Positions 1 to 5,901 of a DNA stretch of 7,097 bases are shown here, in pieces (within the stretch, counting starts at the first letter, position 1; each line of letters starts with the position of its first letter). Both the position numbers and the translations under genes were made by a program. The notes beneath the pieces are model-generated. The model did not search any database. It saw only the letters and a program-made list of their open reading frames with translations, and was not told where the DNA came from. Origin of the DNA: Oscillospiraceae bacterium UBA6409 (lineage in GTDB: Bacteria; Bacillota; Clostridia; Oscillospirales; Oscillospiraceae); assembly GCA_002438575.1 (NCBI GenBank), contig DJPP01000128.1, forward strand, positions 286 through 7,382. Direction: 5' to 3'.

Positions 1-2820
1 CTGAAGACCGCCACCCCCTGGATCACCAAGCAGGGCAACCTGCGCCTGCTGACGGACTTTGCCCGCAGCGGCAGAAGCCCCGCCCTCCACATCGCCACCC
101 ACCTGTCCAATCTCATCAAGGTCAGCGACCGCGTCACCGTCCGCCACAGCGCCGGCAACGCCCTGCTGGCCCTGGCGCCCCGCCTGACGGCCGACCAGCG
201 CAACGAGGTGGCGGTGGAGCTCTGCCGCGGCCTGGAGCTGGGCCAGCAGGAGTTCACCAAGTACATTCCCGACTACCTGGGCCGCTTCGCCCTGTGGCTG
301 CCCCCGGCGGAGCTGGACGAGGTGCTGGACGACCTCCGCGTGAACCTCAGCTCCTCCGACAGCCGCGTCACCGCCTCCGTGCTGGACACCGTGGGCGTCA
401 TCTATGAGGCGTACGACGCCTATCGCTCCCGCTTCCCGGAGACGGACACCGCCTACCGCCGCCGCCGTGAACGGCTGCTGGGCCTGCTGATGCGCGGCCT
501 CAGCGGCATTGACGGCGCCACCCGGCAGGAGGCCCTGTTCGTGCTGGGCCGCCGGGTCTTCGGCTCCGGAGAGCTGGGCCGCCACGAGAAGCGCCGCGCC
601 TTCATGCTCACCCAGCGCAAGCTGCTCTCCGCCCAGGACGAATTTCCCGGCGAGGGCCTGACGTTCTACTACCGGGCCGCCATGCTGGGCAAGCTTTACC
701 GCTTCATCACCGAGGAGCGCCTGTTCCACAAGGGCTTTGACTTCGGCGAGCCCCGGCCCGTGGCCTTCTTCCCCGGCACCTTCGATCCCTTCACTCTGTC
801 CCACAAGGGCATCGTCCGGGCCATCCGCGACCAGGGCTTCGAGGTCCTGCTGGCCATCGACGAGTTCTCCTGGTCCAAAAAGACCCAGCCCTACCGCCTG
901 CGCCGGCGCATCGCCGCCATGGCCGTGGCCGACGTGTTCCATGTCAGCATCTTCCCGGAGGACTTCCCGGTGAACATCGCCAACCCGGAGAACCTCCATG
1001 AGCTCCGCGCCGCCTTCCCGGGCCGCAGCGTCTCCATCGTGGTGGGCAGCGACGTGGTGCTCCACGCCTCGTCCTACAAAAAGCCCGTCACGCCGGACTC
1101 CATCCACACCTTTGACCACGTGGTCTTCCGCCGCACCGAGCCGGACGCCGAGCCGGCGGATTACAGCTGCATCACCGGCAAGGTGCTGGAGCTGACGCTC
1201 CCGCCCCAGCTGGAGGAGATCAGCTCCACCCGCATCCGCGAGGCGGTGGATGCCAACCGCGACATCTCCAACCTCATCGATCCCACGGTGCAGGAGTTCA
1301 TCTACCGCCGTGGCCTGTACCTCCGCGAGCCCCAGGACAAGCCCGTCCTTCGCACCGAGGACCTGAGCTTCCTGCCCGCCTCGCCCGAGACAGCGGAGAA
1401 ATTCCTCCGTACCATGCTCTCCGTGCCCACCGCCGCGGCGGTGCGGACACAGATCGAGAGCCGCGGCGACGACGTGATGGTCTGCCGGGACGCCGACGGC
1501 GCCATTCTCGGCGCGGCCAGCTACGCCTGCCTGGACTCCGCCCGCCTCTTCGCCCGTCTGGGCGACCCGGCCCTCTCCGGCCTGGTCCGCCAGAACGCCG
1601 GCGGCCGCACCCTGCTCATCAGCGGCCTGTTCGTGCCCCGGGGCGAGCGCCAGAGCGACCTCTGCCAGCTGCTCATCACCGAGGTCCTGACCCTGGCCCT
1701 CAGCCGTGAGTTCACCTACGCCCTCTACCTTCCCCTGGAGGGCGCCGCCTCCGGCTACGGCCGCCAGCTGCTGACGCTCCAGGGCTTCGTCCCGGCGGGT
1801 GACAGCACGGACGCCCTGGCCGTGGATATGCGCTGCCCCATCGTCCTCAGCCGCAACGTGGACACCGCCGTGAAGGCGCCCTTCAGCTCCTCGCCCCGTG
1901 TGCTCTCCGCCATTGCCGCCGCCCACCGCCGCCTGCAGGCGGCGCTGACAAAGCTGCAGCCCGGCTCCCTCGTGCTCAGCCTGTCCGCCGGCGTCATCTA
2001 CCACCGGCTGCTCCAGCGCATCACCGGCCGCAACGGCGTCCCCGCGGAGCCCACCACGCCCCGCGTCCTCGGCCCGGATATCTGCGTCCCCTACGGCAAG
2101 ATCCTCCGCGGCGTGGCCGTGCCCAACACCGTCACCAAGACCCTGCGTACCGACAAGGTCTACGAGCCGGACCTCAGCGCCTATTCCATCGAGGCTTACC
2201 CCGACTACTCGCCCCTGCCCGACCAGGTCCGCACCATTCACGCCTTCGCCCGCCCCGTCATCCTCGTGGACGATATGCTCCACGACGGCAAGCGCATCCG
2301 CCGTCTGGCCCCGCTGCTCGCCGAGACGAACACCCCCGTGGACCAGGTGCTGGTGGGCTATCTCACCGGCATGGGCCGCGACCTCATGGAGCAGCTGGGC
2401 TACGACGTAGACGCCATCTACTACCTGCCCAACCTGCGCCTGCGCTTCGTCGAGTCCACGCTCTACCCCTTCATCGGCGGCGATACCGTCCGCCGCAGCG
2501 AGGCCCTGCCCGGTGGCCTGCAGCCCGCCGTCAACCGCATCCTGCCCTACGCCGCCCCCGAATACACCGGCATGGACGACGAGACCGCCTGGGAGCTCTC
2601 CCTCTGCTGCCTTGAGAACGCCCGCGATATCCTCCTGGCCCTTGAAACGGAGTTCCGTTCCCTCTACGCCCGCAACCTCACCCTCAGCCGTCTCGGCGAA
2701 GCGGTCATCCTGCCCCTCTGCCCCGACAAAGGCGGCTGCATGACCTACGACCTGAGCCGCGCGGCCAGCACTTATCTGGAGGGAGATATAGAGCTTCTCA
2801 AACGTATGCGCCCCAGGTAA
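1..2820 (+). CDS. Multidomain nucleotidyltransferase / GNAT-like / phosphoribosyltransferase-like protein, 5'-truncated by window edge
   Basis: Frame 1 is open from the first base, so the start lies outside; the GTG at 208 is internal and has no ribosome-binding site. 939 residues are visible (numbered from the window edge). Residues 1 to about 240 are helix-rich with HEAT/ARM-like spacing and no catalytic motif. Residues about 252-430 are a cytidylyltransferase-like nucleotidyltransferase: PGTFDPFTLSH (258-268) matches the nucleotide-binding GxFDPxTxxH motif, VVGSD (347-351) matches the NadD/CoaD core strand, and ISSTRIR (407-413) is the classic second motif. Residues about 450-610 resemble a GNAT acetyltransferase fold (LLISGLFVPRG at 538-548, followed by a long helix and a LLTLQGF segment). 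Residues about 625-800 resemble a type I phosphoribosyltransferase, with VILVDDMLHDGK at 753-764; the acidic pair is present but the usual TTG of the PRPP loop reads HDG. The domains imply nucleotidyl transfer to an unknown acceptor. The substrate cannot be named, and the GNAT and PRTase parts may be non-catalytic. The nucleotidyltransferase call is firm; the rest is inference. Confidence 0.85.
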   Translation: MKTATPWITKQGNLRLLTDFARSGRSPALHIATHLSNLIKVSDRVTVRHSAGNALLALAPRLTADQRNEVAVELCRGLELGQQEFTKYIPDYLGRFALWLPPAELDEVLDDLRVNLSSSDSRVTASVLDTVGVIYEAYDAYRSRFPETDTAYRRRRERLLGLLMRGLSGIDGATRQEALFVLGRRVFGSGELGRHEKRRAFMLTQRKLLSAQDEFPGEGLTFYYRAAMLGKLYRFITEERLFHKGFDFGEPRPVAFFPGTFDPFTLSHKGIVRAIRDQGFEVLLAIDEFSWSKKTQPYRLRRRIAAMAVADVFHVSIFPEDFPVNIANPENLHELRAAFPGRSVSIVVGSDVVLHASSYKKPVTPDSIHTFDHVVFRRTEPDAEPADYSCITGKVLELTLPPQLEEISSTRIREAVDANRDISNLIDPTVQEFIYRRGLYLREPQDKPVLRTEDLSFLPASPETAEKFLRTMLSVPTAAAVRTQIESRGDDVMVCRDADGAILGAASYACLDSARLFARLGDPALSGLVRQNAGGRTLLISGLFVPRGERQSDLCQLLITEVLTLALSREFTYALYLPLEGAASGYGRQLLTLQGFVPAGDSTDALAVDMRCPIVLSRNVDTAVKAPFSSSPRVLSAIAAAHRRLQAALTKLQPGSLVLSLSAGVIYHRLLQRITGRNGVPAEPTTPRVLGPDICVPYGKILRGVAVPNTVTKTLRTDKVYEPDLSAYSIEAYPDYSPLPDQVRTIHAFARPVILVDDMLHDGKRIRRLAPLLAETNTPVDQVLVGYLTGMGRDLMEQLGYDVDAIYYLPNLRLRFVESTLYPFIGGDTVRRSEALPGGLQPAVNRILPYAAPEYTGMDDETAWELSLCCLENARDILLALETEFRSLYARNLTLSRLGEAVILPLCPDKGGCMTYDLSRAASTYLEGDIELLKRMRPR

Positions 2821-2922
2821 AAGCGCGTCTTTTGCGCCAATACTTCGTTGCGTCGGCTTGACGTACACACGGTACGCCTGCGCCTCCGCGCCTCGTCTTG
2901 ACGCAAAATCCATCGCTTTTAC
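2817..2922. repeat. Imperfect palindromic element of about 106 bp (MITE/REP-like candidate)
   Basis: The outer arms GTAAAAGCG (2817-2825) and CGCTTTTAC (2914-2922) are exact reverse complements. Just inside, TTTTGCG (2830-2836) pairs with CGCAAAA (2902-2908), and at the centre CGTAC (2862-2866) pairs with GTACG (2872-2876) around a 5-nt loop. All three pairs share one centre near 2869, so the whole segment can form a cruciform or long RNA hairpin with weakly paired middle sections. CTTGACG also occurs twice (2857-2863 and 2897-2903). The TAA stop of the preceding gene (2818-2820) is part of the left arm. The architecture suggests a dispersed non-coding repeat; it might also act as a transcription terminator. 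Only one copy is visible, so dispersal is inferred. Confidence 0.6.
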
Positions 2923-3062
2923 GGGCATGACGTGTACCGCCCTGCCATCGGCAGGACGAAAGATCCGGCACATTCTCTATTCCTCAAGGGGGCCTGCCTT
3001 GGCGTGAAATCTGCGCGTCAGCACCCCGCCGGAGGCAAAAAGATAGAAACAGGAGAACCACT
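2923..3062. other. Non-coding gap between palindrome and dehydrogenase gene
   Basis: This remainder of the intergenic region contains a compact perfect hairpin, CCTGCC-ATC-GGCAGG (2941-2955), with no T-tract after it, and the ribosome-binding site AGGAG (3051-3055) seven bases before the ATG at 3063. I could not find a convincing sigma-A promoter with both boxes and proper spacing. The base composition is more AT-rich than the flanking genes. It may belong to the same repeated unit as the palindrome to its left, but this is not demonstrable from one copy. Confidence 0.4.
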
Positions 3063-3980
3063 ATGATCGATCTCAACGATACCGCCCTGCCGCGCATCCC
3101 GTCTAAATGCCGCGTCACCCTGCTGGCCCTGGGGGACGTGGGCAGCACGCTGCTGACGGGCCTGCGGCTCATGGGCGGCGATGTGATATGCTCCATTGGC
3201 ATCTGCGATGTGCGCCCCGGCGTCTCCGAGCGCTGGGAGTTCGAGCTGAACCAGATCCAGTCCCCGGACGGTGCGGCGCTGCCTCCGGTGGACATCATCG
3301 CGCCGGAGCAGCTGTTCGACGGCGACGTGTTCCTGTTCTGCGCCTCCCGCATGATCCCGGACACCTCCGTTACAGCGGGGGATGTCCGCATGGCCCAGTA
3401 CGGCCTGAACCGTGAGCTGGTGTCCGCCTACGCCCGCATGGCCCGGGAGAAGGACTACCGCGGCCTGTTCTGCGTGGTCAGCGACCCGGTGGATCCCCTC
3501 TGCCGTGCCGTCCTGCGTGAAAGCGGCCTGTCCCCGGCCAAGGTGCGGGGCTTCGGCCTGGGCGTCATGCACGCCCGCGCCCTGTACTACGCCCGGAAGG
3601 ACCCCCGCTTCGCCTCCTACCTCACCGAGGGCCGCGCCTTCGGCCCCCACGGCGAGGACCTGGTGCTGGCCAACTCCATTGAACATTACGACGATGCCCT
3701 CTCCCGTGAGCTGACGGAGAAGGTGGCCCACGCCAATCTGGAGATGCGTAAGCTGGGCTACAAGCCCTACGTGGCCCCGGCCCTGTCCTCCGGCGCGCTG
3801 AGCCTGCTGGCCCTGCTGCGGGGACAGTGGCACTATTCCTCCGTCTACGACGGCCGGGTGTTCATGGGCTGCCGCAACCGCCTGACCCCCGCCGGCATCG
3901 AGACGGAGGCGCTGACCCTGCCGCCCGCCCTGCAAAAGCGTCTGGACGAGACGCGGGCAAAGCTGAACGCCATAGAATAA
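3063..3980 (+). CDS. Divergent lactate/malate dehydrogenase-family protein
   Basis: A 305-residue protein, close to the usual length of L-lactate/malate dehydrogenases (about 310-320). The ATG at 3063 has AGGAG seven bases upstream. Residues 17-34 form the Rossmann dinucleotide loop (ALGDVGS, a variant of GxGxxG with Ala at the first Gly). SRMIPDT (95-101) with R96, and R109 in DVRMAQYGLN, correspond to the mobile substrate loop and its arginines. SDPVDPL (140-146) matches the family NPVD strand with Asp for Asn. GFGLGVMHAR (163-172) keeps the substrate-binding Arg (R172) but has Met169 where the family has the Asp that pairs with the catalytic His. GPHGED (194-199) supplies the His (H196). 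By homology it would interconvert a 2-oxoacid and 2-hydroxyacid with NAD(P) in the cytosol, but the changed residues make substrate and even activity uncertain. It lies 20 bp before the flavoprotein gene and is probably cotranscribed with it. Confidence 0.8.
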   Translation: MIDLNDTALPRIPSKCRVTLLALGDVGSTLLTGLRLMGGDVICSIGICDVRPGVSERWEFELNQIQSPDGAALPPVDIIAPEQLFDGDVFLFCASRMIPDTSVTAGDVRMAQYGLNRELVSAYARMAREKDYRGLFCVVSDPVDPLCRAVLRESGLSPAKVRGFGLGVMHARALYYARKDPRFASYLTEGRAFGPHGEDLVLANSIEHYDDALSRELTEKVAHANLEMRKLGYKPYVAPALSSGALSLLALLRGQWHYSSVYDGRVFMGCRNRLTPAGIETEALTLPPALQKRLDETRAKLNAIE

Positions 3981-3987
3981 CGGAAAC

Positions 3988-3992
3988 GGAGG
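3988..3992 (+). promoter_or_regulatory. Ribosome-binding site deciding the flavoprotein start
   Basis: GGAGG lies eight bases before the ATG at 4001. It fixes the start there rather than at an upstream in-frame ATG at 3827, which would place 58 residues inside the preceding dehydrogenase gene and has no such site. Confidence 0.85.
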
Positions 3993-4000
3993 TATCCGCC

Positions 4001-5032
4001 ATGCTCACCGTTCTGCTTCCCGAAAACGACCGCAGCCCCGCCCTGCGGGACCTGCTGGCGCCCCTGCTGCCCCCGGGCAGCGAGCTCCGCGACCCCGATG
4101 ACGGGTTGGAGGACCTGACCGGCCGCCGTCTGCTGTTCGCCGTGGCGCTGGATGAGGGCGGCTGCAATATGGCCTATTACCGTATGCTCTCCCGCCTGCG
4201 CCGCAGCACCGATCTGCTGGAGGGCAGCGTCGGCGCGTGCGTCGTCACCGGCGTGGGCGAGTTCTACACCAAGGACGTGGCCCGGGACATGGTCTTTGCC
4301 GCCAACCAAGCGGGCTGCGGCTTCCTCGGCCGCCCGCTGGTGGAGGCCACCGGCTCCCTGCGGAATTTCCGCACCCAGGCCCAGATCGGCGGCACCGACG
4401 AGGTCACGGCCTTCCATGCCGCCGTGGCGGAGCTGCTCTCCCGCCTGAACGGCTGGGAAAAGCCCGCCCCCCTCCGCCATGTGCTGGCGCTCCACGCCTC
4501 CCAGCGCGCCACGTCCAACACCCTGGCCCTGTGGGAGCTGGTGAAGGCCGGCCTTCCGGCGGATATCGGCGTGCAGGAGATCTGCCTCCGCAACGGCACC
4601 ATGGCCGACTGCAACGGGTGCAGCTACACCGCCTGTCTCCACTTCGGCGAGCAGGGCGGCTGCTTCTACGGCGGCCCCATGGTGGACGAGGTCTATCCCG
4701 CCGTGCGGAAATGCGACGCCCTGGTCATGCTCTGCGCCAACTACAACGACGCCCTGGCCGCCAACCTGACCGCCTGCGTCAACCGGCTCACGGCCCTGTT
4801 CCGCCAGACCCGTATGTACGACAAGCGGCTCTTCGGCCTGATCGTCTCCGGCTACTCCGGCGGCGACCTGCTGGCCCGGCAGCTGATCTCCGCCCTGAAC
4901 ATGAACAAGTCCTTCTATCTCCCGCCCCGCTTCTCCCTGCTGGAAACGGCCAACGAGCGCGGCAGCCTGGTGAAGCTGCCGGGGATAGAGGCGGAGGCCC
5001 GCCGCTTTGCCCGGCACATGGCGGAGAGCTGA
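4001..5032 (+). CDS. Flavodoxin-fold NAD(P)H-dependent oxidoreductase with Cys cluster
   Basis: A 343-residue cytosolic protein. The C-terminal part (about 158-343) looks like the NADPH-dependent FMN reductase/iron-sulfur flavoprotein superfamily: a first beta strand followed by ASQRATSNT (167-174 region) as the FMN phosphate loop, then DCNGC (203-207), then ALVMLCANYND (240-250), where flavin-contacting 'P-x-Y' segments occur in relatives, and a helix ANLTACVNRLTALF. Cysteines 204, 207, 212 and 221 are grouped in the insertion where iron-sulfur flavoproteins carry their compact Cys motif, so a cluster or a redox disulfide is possible. The N-terminal part (about 40-150; VTGVGEFYTKD, NQAGCGFLGRPLVEATGSL) is strongly patterned but has no motif I can name. 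The expected role is two-electron transfer between NAD(P)H or ferredoxin and an unknown acceptor. It follows the dehydrogenase by 20 bp and precedes a ferredoxin by 57 bp. The family call is reasonable; the substrate is unknown. Confidence 0.75.
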   Translation: MLTVLLPENDRSPALRDLLAPLLPPGSELRDPDDGLEDLTGRRLLFAVALDEGGCNMAYYRMLSRLRRSTDLLEGSVGACVVTGVGEFYTKDVARDMVFAANQAGCGFLGRPLVEATGSLRNFRTQAQIGGTDEVTAFHAAVAELLSRLNGWEKPAPLRHVLALHASQRATSNTLALWELVKAGLPADIGVQEICLRNGTMADCNGCSYTACLHFGEQGGCFYGGPMVDEVYPAVRKCDALVMLCANYNDALAANLTACVNRLTALFRQTRMYDKRLFGLIVSGYSGGDLLARQLISALNMNKSFYLPPRFSLLETANERGSLVKLPGIEAEARRFARHMAES

Positions 5033-5089
5033 ATAACCCCGCCGCAAACCGGGGAAAATACTTCCATCAATCAAAAGGAGGTATGTTTC

Positions 5090-5281
5090 ATGCAGGCAAT
5101 GGTGCTGGAAAAGGCGTGCATCCAGTGCGGACTGTGCGCGGGGCTGTGCCCGGAGGTGTTCGAGCTGAACAGCGGCGAGCCCGCCCGGGTGACGGTGGAC
5201 CCCATCCCGGACGCGCTGAAGATCGGCGTGCAGGAGGCGGCGGACAGCTGTCCCGTGGCGGCCATTGAGGTCAAGCCCTGA
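5090..5281 (+). CDS. Small ferredoxin, single [4Fe-4S] cluster
   Basis: A 63-residue acidic electron carrier. AAAGGAGG (5074-5081) sits eight bases before the ATG. CIQCGLC (10-16) gives Cys10, Cys13 and Cys16, and SCPVAAI (53-59) gives Cys54, the four ligands of one low-potential [4Fe-4S] cluster. A fifth cysteine, Cys20, follows in LCPEVF. The second cluster of clostridial 2[4Fe-4S] ferredoxins is absent. This matches the Thermotoga/Moorella-type mono-cluster ferredoxins (about 60 residues). In the Thermotoga protein the residue equivalent to Cys20 forms a disulfide with a cysteine eight residues before the last ligand; here that position is Gly46, so Cys20 has no partner. The protein would shuttle electrons in the cytosol, and its position right after the flavoprotein suggests it may be that enzyme's donor or acceptor. 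Confidence 0.93.
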   Translation: MQAMVLEKACIQCGLCAGLCPEVFELNSGEPARVTVDPIPDALKIGVQEAADSCPVAAIEVKP

Positions 5282-5320
5282 AAAACCGGAGGAAAAACCG
5301 TTTTTCAAGCGAAAAAGCCC

Positions 5321-5349
5321 TTTACAACGGAAAATTTCTGTGGTATCAT
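5321..5349 (+). promoter_or_regulatory. Sigma-A promoter for rpsO
   Basis: TTTACA (5321-5326, one mismatch to TTGACA) and TATCAT (5344-5349, one mismatch to TATAAT) are separated by exactly 17 bp. A TG dinucleotide at 5341-5342 one base before the -10 makes it an extended -10. Transcription would start near 5356, giving an rpsO leader of roughly 100 nt. It is the best promoter in the window and sits in a short AT-rich stretch directly after the ferredoxin stop. Confidence 0.8.
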
Positions 5350-5355
5350 CACAAA

Positions 5356-5459
5356 GTACGCGCAAAGCGCGTCCGACCCCTGCCTTAGCCCTGCGGAGCG
5401 TTCCATCTCTCCCACGGCCCAGGCTGCGGGCGTATTTCAAGAAAGGTGGAAACACAATC
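5356..5459 (+). promoter_or_regulatory. rpsO 5' leader, candidate S15 autoregulatory region
   Basis: The leader begins with a perfect inverted repeat, ACGCGC-AAA-GCGCGT (5358-5372). The segment TACGC (5357-5361) can instead pair with GCGTA (5430-5434) just upstream of the ribosome-binding site AAAGGTGG (5442-5449), and GCCC (5388-5391) can pair with GGGC (5428-5431). Two mutually exclusive folds near the ribosome-binding site fit the known habit of S15 to repress its own mRNA through structured leaders, including a three-way junction in Geobacillus. The pairing is visible; the regulatory role is inferred. Confidence 0.35.
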
Positions 5460-5726
5460 ATGATGCTGAAAGACCAGAAGACCTCTATCATCGAGGCCAA
5501 TCGCACCCACGAGACCGACACCGGCTCCCCCGAGGTCCAGGTGGCCATCCTCACCGAGCGCATCAACCAGCTGACCGCGCACCTGAAGGTCCATCCCCAT
5601 GACTTCCACAGCCGCCGCGGTATGCAGATGATGATCGGTAAGCGCCGCCGTCTGCTGGACTACCTGGCCAAGAAGGACATCGAGCGTTATCGTGCCCTGA
5701 TCGCCAAGCTGGGTCTGCGTAAGTAA
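5460..5726 (+). CDS. rpsO: 30S ribosomal protein S15
   Basis: The product is 88 residues, the normal length of S15. It binds the central domain of 16S rRNA at a three-way junction, nucleates 30S platform assembly with S6/S18, and contacts the 50S subunit. Diagnostic segments are [10 protein letters not shown] near residue 20, HSRRGMQ, and [10 protein letters not shown], followed by a basic C-terminus ending LGLRK. The first of two tandem ATGs (5460 and 5463) is preferred because AAAGGTGG ends ten bases before it; starting at the second would stretch the spacing to 13. An in-frame ATG at 5265 lies inside the ferredoxin gene and upstream of the promoter, so it is not used. Expression is expected from the promoter at 5321-5349, with autorepression by S15 possible. 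A terminator follows 8 bp after the stop. Confidence 0.98.
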   Translation: MMLKDQKTSIIEANRTHETDTGSPEVQVAILTERINQLTAHLKVHPHDFHSRRGMQMMIGKRRRLLDYLAKKDIERYRALIAKLGLRK

Positions 5727-5734
5727 GCTGAAAC

Positions 5735-5768
5735 AGGGTGATGTGCGCTCGCGCATCACCCTTCTTTC
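5735..5768 (+). terminator. Intrinsic terminator after rpsO
   Basis: AGGGTGATGTGC (5735-5746) pairs with GCGCATCACCCT (5751-5762) to form a 12-bp stem with one G-T pair and a 4-nt loop (GCTC). TTCTTTC follows immediately; its T-tract is interrupted, so some read-through into pnp is likely. The element lies 8 bp after the rpsO stop. Confidence 0.85.
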
Positions 5769-5793
5769 ACATTCTGCGCCGTGTGCAGATTGA

Positions 5794-5854
5794 CCATTAG
5801 CAGTTGAAAATGCGCCGAAATTCAGGGTTTCGGAGCGTTTTCAAGTGCTAACGG
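5794..5854 (+). promoter_or_regulatory. Long imperfect hairpin in the pnp leader, candidate RNase III/PNPase control element
   Basis: Positions 5797-5820 pair with 5828-5851 over 24 positions: 21 Watson-Crick pairs, one G-T pair (5811/5837) and two mismatches (5803/5845 and 5814/5834), closing a 7-nt loop TTCAGGG. After an A-C mismatch, CC (5794-5795) pairs with GG (5853-5854). No T-tract follows, so it is not a terminator. It stands 47 bp before the pnp ATG. In Escherichia coli a stem-loop at the same place is cut by RNase III and then used by PNPase to destabilise its own mRNA; an equivalent here is inference from position and shape. Confidence 0.6.
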
Positions 5855-5901
5855 CGATGTGTCGCGGACAGAGTGCCATTTCACAAAAAAGGAGAAACGA
5901 T

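Noticed and set aside
208..210. GTG as start of the first protein
   Set aside because: The frame is open to the window edge and has the same helical pattern upstream, and there is no ribosome-binding site before 208.
2858..2926. TTGACG boxes inside the palindrome as -35 promoter elements
   Set aside because: No TATAAT-like box occurs at about 17 bp from either copy.
2927..3007. 26-codon reading frame in the gap before the dehydrogenase gene
   Set aside because: No ribosome-binding site, no recognisable sequence, and it spans the 2941-2955 hairpin; a chance frame is more likely.
3018..3935. 305-codon open frame on the minus strand
   Set aside because: It is a shadow of the dehydrogenase gene; no ribosome-binding site or recognisable motif.
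5037..5054. Hairpin CCCCG/CGGGG after the flavoprotein gene as a terminator
   Set aside because: Only five base pairs with an 8-nt loop and no T-tract; too weak to call.
4237..5268. 343-codon open frame in another + frame
   Set aside because: It overlaps the flavoprotein and ferredoxin; its Arg/Pro/Gly-rich translation is an out-of-frame reading.
5292..5306. GAAAAA-CCG-TTTTTC inverted repeat after the ferredoxin gene as a terminator
   Set aside because: The stem is almost all A-T and short; no GC-rich stem followed by a T-tract.
3845..5566. 573-codon open frame on the minus strand
   Set aside because: It lies opposite the flavoprotein, ferredoxin and start of rpsO, all with clear motifs; its translation is low-complexity and Gly/Ala/Gln/His-rich, typical of a GC-driven shadow frame.
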